64,000 nucleotides of DNA. It comes from Chamaelirium japonicum (taxonomy: Eukaryota; Streptophyta; Magnoliopsida; Liliales; Melanthiaceae). Positions 1 to 11,910 of the stretch are shown piece by piece. The notes below the pieces were generated by a model. It saw only the letters and a program-made list of their open reading frames with translations. It did not search any database and was not told the DNA's origin. Position numbers and translations under genes: made by a program. The DNA lies in contig OX393549.1 of NCBI GenBank assembly GCA_947650365.1, forward strand, positions 33,721,575-33,785,574, written 5' to 3'. Position 1 is the stretch's first letter. Each line of letters begins with the position of its first letter.

Positions 1-290
1 GATGTAAATCTTCTATAATTAGTTATTCCATCACCTTAGCGTCTTTGACAAAGTTCCTTTTGAAAGAGCAGAAGAGAATCTTGCGCTGACCTGGTTCAGT
101 CCATCGATCGTTGCAAATCAGCCAACGAGAACAATATGAGCTCCTTGTTGACAAAAAGTCACTGTATTTGATGAGTTCTCTTTGATCAAGAAAAGTTTCA
201 GGCTGCAAAAGTTCAAATTGTGGAAAACGATCATGTAATTGTGGAAAACGATCATGTTATCCAAATTGTGGAAAACGATCATGCAATACT
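1..290 (-). pseudogene. TOP2: TOP2 copy A, 3' fragment (DNA topoisomerase II)
   Basis: On the minus strand about 205-20 encodes a diverged piece of the eukaryotic topoisomerase II core: a LDQRELIKYSDF stretch followed by GQRKILFCSFKRNFVK, which belongs to the segment just after the TOPRIM and winged-helix part of the family. The residues between these motifs are scrambled, consistent with frameshifts. Upstream on the minus strand (210-290) the short motif ATTGTGGAAAACGATCATG occurs three times; copies B and D carry the same motif after their TOPRIM-side exon. The piece is separated from the rest of copy A (3705-5851) by unrelated sequence. No functional product is expected. Confidence 0.75.
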
Positions 291-420
291 ACAACGAATC
301 GTTTACCTCAAATTGTCGAAGCCAATTTTTCCTAGCCTCAAATTGGTGAAGCTCAATTGCATCCCCATCCTGTTCAGCCCATACAAAATCTTTCTTGTGT
401 TTGTCAGAAACCTATTTGAT

Positions 421-640
421 TAGAGTTCGTTGGATGAACTGAAGAGGAGTTATTATAAATGTGTGGGTTATATGTGAAACCAAGAAAGACTTATCATCTA
501 TCTCTCCATTCACTTCATCCAACGAGCTCTATCCAATAGGATTAGAGCTCGTTGGATGTGTCGATCACATAGCACTCCTGAAACTCCTTCACTTCATCCA
601 ACGAGCTCTAATCCTATTGGATAGATTTATCATCATTCTC
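421..640. repeat. short inverted-repeat element (MITE-like)
   Basis: The motif TTAGAGCTCGTTGGATG appears three times in both orientations (near 422, 516-558 and 595-615). Positions 516-534 and 539-558 form an almost perfect hairpin with a loop of about 4 bases. The outer copies are also inverted to each other. This looks like a foldback or MITE remnant; no flanking duplication was recognised. Confidence 0.45.
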
Positions 641-689
641 TCTGTAGTGTAGACCCAAGATACCAAAAACAATTGAAATAATGTAGTTC

Positions 690-1180
690 TTAGCCATTAA
701 TTATGAAAGGGGCTTCATTATCATTATTATTTTTTATGAAAACTGCATGACATATATTTCTTTTAGTTCTACTAATTGTTAAAATCTTCTCTTCTAAAGT
801 CTTCCTCCATAATTCCAATTTAGCATTTAACCCTACCCCTGTATCATCTGCAAATAACACCATCAATAGAGAGGTGCTTTGTGAAAACTTCTTCATTATC
901 ATAAAGGACTGCATCCTATCATTTGTGATAAGTTTTTGTATTTATTTTCAGAACTCTTATCAAGGTTTGTTATGCTCTTTCCTAGCATTTCCTAACTCAT
1001 TAACAAAATTTGAACTACTGCTTGCCGATCGTATAAATTTGTTGGACATGCCGCTCGTATCTTCTTCTATTATCCATCACCATATCCTTTATTGCACAAC
1101 TATAAGCTTCGTTAATATAAACATTTCAAAGTCTATACTCTCTAGTTTACCACAAATCCACCTCAATAATCTTATGGTTC
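690..1180 (-). pseudogene. LINE reverse transcriptase remnant
   Basis: The minus strand at about 870-760 reads LFADDTGVGLNAKLELWRKT, matching the FADD catalytic motif of plant non-LTR retrotransposon reverse transcriptases and the conserved stretch after it. Further upstream on the same strand a weak IKDM-like segment (about 1120-1050) fits the region before the catalytic motif. Stops and frameshifts interrupt it and the rest of the element is missing. This is a dead LINE fragment, lying in sequence that separates two parts of TOP2 copy A. Confidence 0.55.
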
Positions 1181-1232
1181 CAACACTTGTCAATAAAGTT
1201 TGGACCCTCTTTTTACCCACTGTTCTAACCAA

Positions 1233-1272
1233 CAAGTCCCATGCCAGCTATATATGGCTGGCATGGGACTTG
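1233..1272. repeat. perfect 16-bp hairpin
   Basis: CAAGTCCCATGCCAGC at 1233-1248 is the exact reverse complement of 1257-1272, with an 8-base AT loop. No T-run follows to suggest a terminator and no neighbouring gene explains it. Confidence 0.7.
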
Positions 1273-1527
1273 TGTGTATCAATCCTCCGACAAGATAGCA
1301 TTGAAACATAGCAGTGATCGTTGCTACTGGTCTCGATTAGCTTTAGAAATTTAGCAAAAATAGAATTACAAGCAAAATTAAATCTGTTTCATTACATCAT
1401 CAGATGAAATAGACTACAATCTAAAACATAATATCAATATACAAAAGACGAAGATATGGTTTCAAAGCAATAAATCAATTGCTGCTTTCTAGAATGGGGC
1501 ATAATTTACCTATAAGAAAAATCCTAT

Positions 1528-1590
1528 GAAGCATGGACATGGATACAAACACGAGTACGGATACGGGACACGACAAATCCTAAAAAAGTA

Positions 1591-1688
<98 letters not shown>

Positions 1689-2143
1689 ATGCATATATGA
1701 TTAAAATAGTAAAAAGTTTATACCTCTAGTCTAGATCTCCTTCACATATGAAAATAACTTGGCGTCAGGAGGTACCAAAGGCGTTGGAGTAGGCGAAGAG
1801 CTCTAACTTCGCTTTCGGAGAGCTCAAGCATCGTCTCTGAGTGGAGGTCAGGCGGTTAGTGCGTCAGATGAGTAGAGGTTGGGGGTATAAGAGGATCGGG
1901 GGGATCTCAGACCCTAGGAGGCTTCATGAGTTATAAGTGAAATCAAGTTCAGTTATGACTTCGATCCGACTTAATTTTAAGTGACTCCGACAAAAAAATA
2001 AACAAAAAAAACACCAGCCATATCCGAGCTGTATCCCTGCCGTTTCCATTTTTTTTCTTTTTATTTGGATGCTCCTCAGCCGTATCCGGTCCGTATCCGT
2101 GTCCGATACGGACACACGTCCTGTTTCGGAGTATTCATGCTTC
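1528..2143. mobile_element. TIR-bounded non-autonomous element with GAAGCATGGA ends
   Basis: The left end reads GAAGCATGGACATGGATAC and the right end is its imperfect inverse ending in CATGCTTCC. Both subterminal regions carry variants of GGATACGG/CCGTATCC. Inside are the AT dinucleotide tract and GC-richer unique sequence around 1760-1920. No transposase is present. The flanking duplication could not be fixed by eye, so the family is unassigned. Confidence 0.5.
1590..1684. repeat. (TA)n microsatellite
   Basis: About 95 bases of almost uninterrupted TA dinucleotides lie inside the TIR-bounded element. Confidence 0.98.
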
Positions 2144-2145
2144 CA

Positions 2146-3700
2146 AGGAAAAATCTCTTTACTGACAAATGTAATTGAGTTTGGCACTTCTATATAACTA
2201 TCTCCGAGCTTTACTACCATATTGACTATTAATCAAGAAAAAACAATGAATGGCCTTATCTACCCAAATCCCAATTCAAAGAAAATTAAGCAAATAAACA
2301 AATTCTAACTAAAACATCTACTTAAGCAGAAGTCTCAAATAGAATAGAATAGAAGCGAACACCAAGACATCTCAAACAGACTATTATCCCAGAAATATTT
2401 CGAAAGCTGAATGTTGCAAAAGATTCTCTGTAATCTGCTAAAAAAGCCTAATATGACTGACTCCTCCAAACAAAGTAATCACAGCTCATAAAATAGCATG
2501 GAAACCTAGTATTAAGCTATTTAGGTCACGAACAGTGGTTAACCAATGAAACTAAGTAACTAACACCAATATATGACCAAATATAGTCTGAATATCAAAG
2601 GAAATATAGATGGCCAATATCAGACTCAGGTAAAACTCCGTTCACCTGACCACTAAACTAAATCAAAGAACATGTTAATAATATCCTACCTGGAATTAGA
2701 TTTATCAGCTTCTCATTATCTTCTATATTGATTGAAAAGGTTCTTGATAAATTCCATAGGGTAGGAGAGCATCTTGGCACTGACAAGGAGAAAAATATGA
2801 TCATGGTGCGAATAGATATAGCCACTTGCAAAGAAATTCACGTTGCCCATTCATCAAAGTAAACATACACCCGATTTGCAGGGCATTAACATTCTATCAT
2901 AACAGCATACGGCTTCATCGCCTGCCAATTTTGTGGGCTCGCCCTTTTTTATTTTTATAGTAGTATCCTAGAAATAATTGATCCCTCTAAGATTCTTAGT
3001 ATTTGATCGTTTTAATGAAATCATCTGATGGCCAGATGTGTTTCAACAGTCCCTCCAAGATTATTAATACTTGGGAGTATTAAGATAATAATACTCCCTC
3101 CAAGATTATTAATACTTAGGAGTATTAAGATTATTGGTGCAAGTAATTTTGCCATTAAAATAAATTTGTAGACCATGAAGATAGTCTGTCATTGCAGCAT
3201 TAGGCCAAATCGGTGATCTTTGACTATACAACAGTATCCTAGAAATTAACACTCCCCTTTAGGATCACTGAAGATCCATTGTTTTTGCTGATTTTCTCTG
3301 ACCTTTTCATCTGTTACACCAGCAGTATGTAACTATGTGACATTTTTGGTATATTGTTTTCTGTAAATGTCCATAGGCTTGAGTGGTTGGAAAGAAACTT
3401 GCAGATTATCTCGAGCTTCTCCGATACAGACCAATTGAATGTAATGTTGGATGTCACAAATTGGGGGCATACCATTGTCAATTACTTAAATTTCAGTCAA
3501 CTATACAATGATTTAATTTGTATACATCGCTTGTCGTCTTCATCTGTTCTTCATTTTGGTCTTCCCAAACTTCCAGGTTAAGACCTAAATTATCAATTGC
3601 TTCTGTTGGCTCTTAGTCATAGACATTGGATTTTAAAAAATCAAGCGTCATGGTTCACTTTCTTCCATGAGACTTTATAAAAAATATAAGCTCTCTAAAT
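2146..3700. other. non-coding stretch with a 45-bp tandem repeat
   Basis: No gene is recognisable. At about 3051-3135 a 45-bp unit beginning CCCTCCAAGATTATTAATAC is repeated twice, and each unit contains an inverted AATACT/AGTATT pair. The motif AGTATCCTAGAAAT occurs near 2961 and 3232. The rest is AT-rich unique-looking sequence. Confidence 0.6.
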
Positions 3701-3704
3701 AAAC

Positions 3705-5851
3705 GGTTCACTAACTTTCTCTGCGATCCTGATTTGCATCAACCATGACGAGAAAAACTTTATCAAATCAATAAAAATTTAGAAACGATCAGCACAGACT
3801 CGGCTGAGTTCCTAACCTCGGAATGGAGTCGGGCCTCGATTTGGAAGCGGTTTGAAGGTAGTGGTTGACGTATTCGGCAAATGATTTTACCGGCACACGC
3901 TGTCCGTTCAGTTCGACCTTGACGGTCTTTCCGAGGGTTCATGCGAGGTCGACGACTCGCCGCGACGACATCGTCCTCAAGATGGATGGACTTGGACAAG
4001 TCAGGCTTAAACATGACCTTGTCCAGTTCTCACTTTCCTTGCATTTGGTAATGGATGGCTCAGTCTTCTTCCCCATATTGTTTGTAAAAACCTACATGTA
4101 GATGAGATCTTTATCAAAAGAAATGCTCAAAAACCCTTTCTCATAATTTCCTTAAAAGTCGGGAACAAAAAATAGATCCGAAGAATTACATAGCAAAAAT
4201 ACATAGAAAAGAATTGTAAAAAAGAGGATCTAATCCCTAAAACCCCAATCAAGATCAGGGTATTCAGTGATTTTCTAAAAAATAATTAGAATGAAAGAAT
4301 CCAAAACTCTGAATTTACTAGAAAGGGGAAAAATTAATGAGCAATAGTCGGGAACAAAAAAGAGATCAAAAGAATTACAGAACAAAAATAAAAAGAAATT
4401 CTCATAAAACCCTATCTCTACAGATTTGAGAAACTTCATAAATGCATAACCCAAACCTCTGAATTTTTCTAAATAATGGTCAGAATGAAGAACCCAAAAC
4501 TCTGAATTTATGATGGGAACAGAGGAGAGATCAAAATTATTACATAACAAAAATAACCCAAATCTATATAATGATCAGATCCACCCAAGTTATCTAAAAG
4601 AAACAAGAAAACATTTGGGAAAAAAGAATTTCAAGAGCATCAAATCAAGATCTAAGGTGACAAGATTCTGAGGACAGGGTTACTTCTTCTACCTCTTGCC
4701 ATCGGGCGGTCTGGATCACAAACTCGATGGAGAAGATGTTGGAGAGCTTGGCCCCATACCCGTTCAGCCCGCCGGTCGTCTTCTTGTTGGTGTTGTCATC
4801 ATAGTTACTGCTGGTGAGGAGATGGCAGAAGATGAACTCCGGCACGTAGACCCCCTCCTCCTGGTGGATCTCGATGGGGACTCCCTCCATCCCCGTTGTT
4901 GTAGAAGTTGATACAGTGTGCCTCGGGATCGATGTCGACCTTGACGGAATCCATGGAGGGATCCCGCTGTATGTTGTCGGCGGCATTGACGAGGATCTCG
5001 TCGAAGATCTTGTAGAGGCCCGGGACGTAGGTGACGGGGCGGTGGACCATCTCGCCACCCTCGTAGACCCAGAGGATCTGGGTATGCCTCTCGACGGAGC
5101 CGATATAGGTGTCGCCGACGATGAGCTCCGGCACGTAGACCCCCTTTCTCCTGGTGGATCTCGATGGGGACTCCATCCCCGTTGCTGTAGACGTTGATGC
5201 AGTTGGTCTCGGGATCGATGTCGACCTTGACGGAAGCCATGGAGGGATCCCGCTGCTTGTTGCGGCGGCGTTGACGAGGATCTCGTCGAAGATCTTGTAG
5301 AGGTCTGGGACGTAGGTAGGTGACGGGGCGTTGGACCATCTCGCCGCCATCGTAGACCCAGAGGATCTGGGTGTGCCTCTCGACGGAGCCGATGTAGGTG
5401 TCGGGGCGGAGGAGGATGTGCTCCAGCTGGGTCTTCTTCTTGGCCGCGGCAGTGCCGTCGGCGGCGGGGGCAGCGGCGGCGTTGTTGTGGGCGCTGCTGG
5501 ACCGGAGGTGGAGCTTCTTGTCGAGATTGTCTGTGAGAAATGGGGGTTTTAATGAGGCGCAACGGTCGAAATTTGAGTACGAGGTGATTTGAATGGAGGG
5601 TGGAGGAGGTTCGTGATGGAAGATCGGGCGGCTGACAATGATTGAGGTGGGTTTTGTTTGAATTTGCTATGAAAAGGACCATACCTTTGGATGAAATTAC
5701 ATAACGATGCCCCTATCTCGTGTGGCGTGCTGATCAGCCAACAGCCTTGTGTGCTCTGCGTGTGGTGTTCGTTGATTTCAGGGTAAACTTCTCACTCCTG
5801 GTTGTTTGGTTACGCTTCGACGTTGACAATAGTTATTGTATTGTACAATTA
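3705..5851 (-). pseudogene. TOP2: TOP2 copy A, ATPase-domain and following exons
   Basis: This is a minus-strand topoisomerase II fragment. The GHKL ATPase exon lies at about 5545-4690 and shows PDTYIGSVERHTQILWVY, YKIFDEILVNAA and a VPIEIHQE segment. It is internally duplicated: at about 5118 the first unit, reading VYVPELIVG, jumps back to DTYIGSVERH. The first unit keeps the NGDGVP reading; the second has a 4-bp insertion that breaks it. The 3' end of the exon has a stop in KRQKK and has lost its splice donor. The next exon (about 4091-3803) reads FTNNMGKKTEPSITKCKESE and FKPDLSKSIHLEDDVVA, then shifts frame. Homology stops abruptly at about 3705, at the start of a further exon. It is clearly non-functional. 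Confidence 0.85.
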
Positions 5852-5934
5852 CTAGTGCATGCCCGTGCCTGTCGGCACTGCAGCGGGCCGTCTTCGGCGG
5901 CAACACCCCCCCCCCCGGGCATCACCACCCCCAC

Positions 5935-6360
5935 CCGTCAACCCGACCCGAAGTTAGCGGGTTTGGGTTTGGTCTAAACGGGTTTGGGTCATAAACGGGT
6001 CGACCCGATTGACCCGTTTATTTAATGGGTCGGGTTTGTACTTATAACCCGATTGACCCCTTTAACAAATGGGCCGTGTCAACCTGACCCGACTCGACTC
6101 GATCCAACTCGAACCAACTCGAGCCAACCTGAACCAACCCGACCCAACCCGATCAAAACCGGCCCAATCCGACTTGTCTTGACCCAACCCGACAGGTTTA
6201 CATGGGTTCTGTTGACCCAACCCGAGCCGACACAACCAACCCGTTTAGTAAATGGGTTAAATGGGTCTATTCAGGTAAACCCGTTTATTAGGCAGGTCGG
6301 GTTTGGGTTTAAATTTTTTACCCATTTATTAAATCCGGAACTTGGACCCGACTCGAAATG
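5935..6360. repeat. degenerate ACCCG/CGGGT simple repeats (first block)
   Basis: Imperfect runs of ACCCG and ACCCGACCCG fill this part of the Helitron; similar blocks recur at about 6970-7240, 7610-7720 and 7720-8240. They generate Pro/Thr/Arg-rich open frames with no sign of real coding. Confidence 0.85.
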
Positions 6361-8949
6361 ATGCCGCTTGGTCCGACTTGGCCCAACAACTTGACTTGAA
6401 ATCTGGCTGAGTCGAGTCAAACTCAGCCATGTTATATAGATTTATTTATCTCCATCTTTCTCTCTTTTCTCTCTCTACATCTTTCCTTAACAACCCATAC
6501 ATGCAGGCCCCCCCTTTTTATTCTCTCTTTCCATCCTTTCTCTCTCTTAAATTCCCTCTTTAATCCCATTTATAACTCTCCCTCTTTTCCTTTCCAAAAT
6601 CCAATCGTAAACCGTCCATTTCATAATAACCAACCCATCACAGTTGTACATGACAGCCATGCATGCATGAATGAAACCCATTCATTCTCTCATTTCCCTC
6701 TCACCCAACCTGATCAAACGTCTCAAATCCATACACGATCTTAGCCGCTAGGATCCCTTGCATGTCTCTCACTAAGCCACACATGTATATGCACCGCTAT
6801 CGTTTTCTCTCTCTAAATCCCAGCCAATTAAATGCATCACATCCATTACTTTCCATACTCGTTTTTCTCTCTCTTGCAAAACCAATGCCAACAAATCCGA
6901 GCGAGATTCATGCATGCATGCATGACCCTATCGCGACTCCCCTCCCATATTTCTCTCTCTCTCTATTGCGACTCGATCCAACTCGAACCAACTCGAGCCA
7001 ACCTGAACCAACCCGACCCAACCCGATCAAAACCGGCCCAATCCGACTTGACTTGACCCAACCCGACAGGTTTACATGGGTTCTGTTGACCCAACCCGAG
7101 CCGACACAACCAACCCGTTTAGTAAATGGGTTAAATGGGTCTATTCAGGTCAACCCGTTTATTAGGCAGGTCGGGTTTGGGTTTAAATTTTTTACCCATT
7201 TATTAAATCCGGAACTTGGACCCGACTCGAAATGATGCCGCTTGGTCTGACTTGGCCCAACAACTTGACTTGAAATCTGGCTGAGTCGAGTCAAACTCAG
7301 CCATGTTATATAGATTTATTTAGGGAAATATTATTCATACCCCATAAATCTGTAATTAGCCCCCATTTCCAACAAACTTGAATACACCCCATTTTTTTTT
7401 TTCATACCCCATTCCTATTCCAAAAATACCCTTCCCCCTTACACCCCACCTTCAATACACCCCAGTTAAATGGCCCGCCCCAACTTGATTATACTCCAAT
7501 CAAACACATAACCCCTTAAATATACCCCAATTATATGCACTCTTGAATACACCCCACTCTTAAATAAACCCATGCAGTTGGCTGATACTTGAAGGCACAA
7601 GTAGAGTTGCAACTTGGCGGGCCAACCTGAACCCAACCCGAGTCCAACCCGAACCCAACCCGAATTTGGGCGGGCTAATCCGAGCCCAACCCGAATCATT
7701 TCTCCTCGACCCGACAGGACCCGACACGAAGTTAGCGGGTCTGGGTCAAGGCTAAACGGGTTCGGGTCGTAAACGGGTCGACACGATAGACCCGTTTATT
7801 AAACGGGTCGGGTCCGGGTTTAGGGTCTGGACACGGTAGACCCAGGAAGACCCGTTTAGTATTCAATAGGTCATGTCGGGTCGGGTCGGGTCGGGTCTAC
7901 CAGCAATCCAATACTATAATATATAAAACCAGTGGGTCTTTCGGGTCAGGTCGGGTCAAGTCAGATTGGGTCGGATCGGGTCAACTGAATAGATCCGGGT
8001 GGTAAACGGGTCTTATCGTGTCTACCTGTTTATTAGCAAGTCGGGTACGGGTTTAGGATCTAGACACGATTAGTTAAACGGGTTGGGTCCGGGTCTAGGG
8101 GTTTTGGACACGACACGAACCCGACACGACACGACTCATTGCCACCCCTAGCTGCAACTTGGGTGGGCCAACCCGAACCCAACCCGACTTTGGGCGGGTT
8201 AACCCGAACCCACCCCGCACAACCCGACGGGTTGGGCGTGGGCTAAGTTTAAACGAACATTGGGATGGGTTGGGGTACAAAAGACGCTGAGCATGGGGCT
8301 TTGGGGTTTGGGGTATAAAAAAAAGGGCATTGTTGGTATTAAAGGATTGTTGAGTAAGTTATTGAGAAACGATAGGGATACGGGGGCTAATTACAGATTT
8401 TTGGGGTATGAATAAAATTTCCCTTTATTTATCTTCATCTTTCTCTCTTTTCTCTCTCTACATCTTTCCTTAACAACCCATACATGCAGGCCCCCCCTTT
8501 TTATTCTCTCTTTCCATCCTTTCTCTCTCTTAAATTCCCTCTTTAATCCCATTTATAACCCTCCCTCTTTTCCTTTCCAAAATCCAATCGTAAACCGTCC
8601 ATCTCATAATAACCAACCCATCACAGTTGTACATGACAGCCATGCATGCATGAATGAAACCCATTCATTCTCTCATTTCCCTCTCACCCAACCTGATCAA
8701 ACGTCTCAAATCCATACACGATCTTAGCCGCTCGGATCCCTTGCATGTCTCTCACTAAGCCACACATGTATATGCACCGCTATCATTTTCTCTCTCTAAA
8801 TCCCAGCCAATTAAATGCATCACATCCATTACTTTCCATACTCGTTTTTCTCTCTCTTGCAAAACCAATGCCAACAAATCCGAGCGAGATTCATGCATGC
8901 ATGCATGACCCTATTGGGACTCCCCTCCCATATTTCTCTCTCTCTCTAT
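6092..8949. repeat. tandem duplication of a ~876-bp unit, second copy split
   Basis: The sequence 6092-6967 is repeated from 6968 onward with few differences. The second copy is interrupted at 7322/8424 by a nested TIR transposon and then resumes to about 8949. Both copies contain TCTATATAACATGG on the minus strand, resembling the Helitron 5' terminus. Confidence 0.85.
7323..8423. mobile_element. hAT-like TIR element, 1.1 kb, nested in the Helitron
   Basis: The ends are long terminal inverted repeats starting GGGAAATATTATTCATACC on the left and GGGAAATTTTATTCATACC on the right, and they match over about 42 bases with two differences. Both sides are flanked by the 8-bp duplication TTTATTTA (7315-7322 and 8424-8431), the size typical of hAT elements. 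No transposase is present. The other copy of the ~876-bp unit (near 6441) is an empty site with a single TTTATTTA. Confidence 0.8.
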
Positions 8950-9484
8950 CTAATCCTCTCATGCACGATCACAGCCGTCCGTGAACCCAGTCCCGTCCGA
9001 GACCCCTCGCCATCCTTTTCTTCCTATTTTTTCCTACAATCACAGCCGTCCGTGAACCCAGTCTCTCCTGGTTCCATATTGTCCTAGTCAGCAGAAATCA
9101 TACACGATCTTAGCCGCTCGGATCCCTTGCATGTCTCTCACTAAGCCACACATGTATATGCACCGCTATCATTTTCTCTCTCTAAATCCCAGCCAATTAA
9201 ATGCATCACATCCATTACTTTCCATACTCGTTTTTCTCTCTCTTGCAAAACCAATGCCAACAAATCCGAGCGAGATTCATGCATGCATGCATGACCCTAT
9301 TGCGACTCCCCTCCCATATTTCTCTCTCTCTCTATCTAATCCTCTCATGCACGATCACAGCCGTCCGTGAACCCAGTCCCGTCCGAGACCCCTCGCCATC
9401 CTTTTCTTCCTATTTTTTCCTACAATCACAGCCGTCCGTGAACCCAGTCTCTCCTGGTTCCATATTGTCCTAGTCAGCAGAAAT
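8713..9484. repeat. 386-bp tandem duplication
   Basis: Positions 8713-9098 are repeated at 9099-9484 almost without change. A third, partial copy lies at about 6730-6960. The unit includes several direct CATG-rich stretches such as CATGCATGCATGCATG. Confidence 0.9.
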
Positions 9485-9540
9485 CATTTGGTTCCATATT
9501 GTCCTAGTCAGCACAAAACGGCCTTAGCATGTTATATAGA

Positions 9541-9811
9541 TTGTTATTTTGTGATGAGCTACGAGTTAAATAGTCTTTTAAACTTAGCATTCTATTAAAA
9601 AATCTTAATCTTAAGGACCTTTTTGCAATTATAACATAAAAAAAAATAATGAATCTTTTTTTATTTTTAATAAATTTATAACAAATAAATATGTCTGAAA
9701 GGGGTCAAAGTGTTGTTTCAAAAATCTCAAGTTGAAAAGTGTAATAAACATAGACCTCAAGGGTCAAAGTGTAATTTGTTATAATTTTTAAGGTTTTTTT
9801 TTTTGTTAACC
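9541..9811 (-). pseudogene. TOP2 copy A, 5' flank beyond the Helitron
   Basis: This is the reverse complement of the upstream flank of TOP2 copies B (37444-37742) and D (41414-41700). Together with 5600-5851 it restores the flank that the Helitron splits. Identity ends near 9811, where copy A departs from the other copies. Confidence 0.8.
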
Positions 9812-10173
9812 TAAGCGCACACGCTATATAAGTGCTGTATTGATTTGTTATAAATATATATTTTTTCAAGTGCGTTGTATAGTCCTTCAAGTCCTAGTCA
9901 TTGATTTGTATACGTCGACTTATAATGGGTGTTGGGCGGGCAAACAAAATAAAGCACACTCGTCAACTATCCACCCTGCCCGTAATATCTACGTTGCTAT
10001 TTGTGCCCCACAAATTACTAGCACTCTTAACTTTATAAATAAAGATATGCTAGATGAATCTTTGAAGCAACCTAGGCATATCCATATGCACACCGCCAGC
10101 TCCAGCACCGAAGATGATAATCCCATTCAACTCATCGCCGCCTCCTTCCCGCTCTGGCTATCATTGACATCAC

Positions 10174-10260
<87 letters not shown>

Positions 10261-10419
10261 TAATTTGTTATATTAGCTATGGTCCCTATAAGAATACATT
10301 CGGGTTTTTTTTGTTACAACATCTAGAGAATTACATAATACCTTAAAATAATAATCTAATGAGTTCTCATATTCCTGACGTCTTACGCTTCTAAGTGAGT
10401 AATTTCTCTTGGAAAGTTA
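9812..10419. other. non-coding stretch with a (CT)n(CA)n microsatellite
   Basis: No gene is recognised. A CT tract at about 10178-10216 passes directly into a CA tract to about 10255. The remainder shows nothing distinctive. Confidence 0.6.
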
Positions 10420-10695
10420 TCACGTCTGTAAACATAGTTTTCCATGAGACTTCCTTAGTGGGCAAACCAGTCAGCTATCCGATTTTCTTCCCTCAAAATG
10501 TGTGAGGCCTCACGCTACAAAAGCTTTGCCTCATAACCACACACTCCTTTCCAAAAGGACACCCGTGTCGCCTTTGACATCGATGAGAATTAGCAAGGAG
10601 TCACCCTCCACCCATAGCTTTCTCTTGTTTACCAAAGCTTTGGCCGCTCTAAGACCTTCCCGTAGGCCCCTTCCCTCCATCTGGAATATATATTT
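10420..10695 (-). pseudogene. LINE-type RNase H domain remnant
   Basis: The minus strand reads GLREGLRAAKALVNKRKLWV followed by EGDSLLI, the characteristic strand and catalytic Asp of the RNase H-like domain at the end of many plant LINE polyproteins. A later REENRIADWFAH segment (near 10490-10450) fits its C-terminal end. A stop interrupts the two parts. It is a dead retroelement fragment. Confidence 0.65.
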
Positions 10696-10779
10696 CATTT
10701 CTTAAGAAAGAATAGACATACGTCTTCATAAAAGGGTATATATTCATCAGGAGGGACTAGAGCTAAAAGAATGGATAAA

Positions 10780-11910
10780 AATATCGATCACGGACAAATT
10801 ATCGGCTGGCCGAAAAAACGGTTCCAATCAGGTGATACGAACCGGTCCATACCGGTGTGAATTGATTTTTGATTTCAAAAAAATTTGAAAAAATAACCAA
10901 AAAATCCAGAATAATCTAAAAACTGGTTTGTAATGTTTTTTTTATTAGTAAACTAGTTATAGGTATGAACCGATTTTTTTAAGTTATAAAGTCACTGTTT
11001 TCACTGTATGATTCTAAATTGTGGAATTTGATATAGTTATTAAATTGTATGTGTTAGATTAGCCTAGTATTATGCTTAGGGATTACAAAACATAATTCAT
11101 GACCATTGCACAAACATGAATTACACAACTAATACGACTACATGAGTCAAATTTTATAATTTCACATAATAAACACAAATTCATAGTCCTAAAACTCTTA
11201 ACATGTTTAGCAAATAAAATGCAAAAAAAATAAAATGAAAATAAAAAAACTCCAAATTTGCATGAACCGATCATGCAAATTTGGATATGATACTTATAGA
11301 TCTATAGATCTAAGCTTTGATGGTATAGATATGACCCATATCAACATTTTCACCACAATTATTTGGTTTATTTTTAAAAAAAATATAAAAAAAGAAAAGA
11401 AAATTGAAAAACCCCTAAATTTGCATAAATCGATCATGCAAATTTAGAAATGATGCTTATAGATCTAAGCTTTGATGGCATAGATCTAGCCCATTTCAAC
11501 AATTTCACCATAATTATTTGATTTTAAAAAAAAATACAACAAAACAAAAGAAAATTAAAAAATATTATGAAAACATACCTTCAAATGTGATTTTGATCTT
11601 GCAAATTCAAGGTTTTTGCTTCAAATCTTCCAAATCCAGCTAGTGTGGAGCTTCACCTCATGTGGGAATGAGGAAAGATGCCCAAAAAAATAAAACCGGA
11701 ATGAAAAAATCACCTAAAACCATGCTTCATACCCGGAACCGGTTCAAACCGGGCGGTTCGAACCGGTATTTGGTCGAACCAGCCGGTATTTACGCTATTT
11801 AATCCTCGCAACCGGTATCGACTGGATACCGGTGCGGTTCGGTCCGGTTTTCGGTTTGAACCGGCCGGTACGGTTCGTACTGGCTGGTATTTTGATCATT
11901 GGCTAAAAGT
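10780..11910. repeat. ACCGGT-rich repeat element with a ~174-bp internal duplication
   Basis: Both edges are dense in GAACCGGT/ACCGGTTC motifs (10840-10860 and 11730-11890), suggesting a foldback-like repeat. The middle holds two copies of a unit of about 174 bp (from about 11250 and 11425) with AAATTTGCATGAACCGATC and TAGATCTAAGCTTTGATGG. No protein is encoded. Exact ends and flanking duplication are not resolved. Confidence 0.5.

Larger units (their letters stand above)
5852..9540 (-). mobile_element. Helitron, non-autonomous, 3.69 kb
   Basis: Read on the minus strand the element begins TCTATATAACATG at 9540 and ends CTAG at 5852. A 14-nt hairpin (GTGCC, loop of 4, GGCAC; 5865-5878) sits 9 bases before the CTAG. 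These are the hallmarks of a plant Helitron: 5' TC, 3' CTRR and a hairpin roughly 10 bases upstream, with insertion between A and T and no target duplication. TOP2 copies B and D have the same host sequence uninterrupted, so the insertion point is visible. There is no Rep/helicase gene. The interior holds degenerate ACCCG repeats, tandem duplications and a nested TIR element. Confidence 0.85.

Noticed and set aside
5720-7235. Pro/Thr/Arg-rich open frames around DPTRTNSSQPEPTRP
   Set aside because: They translate degenerate ACCCG repeats inside the Helitron and are duplicated with the DNA unit.
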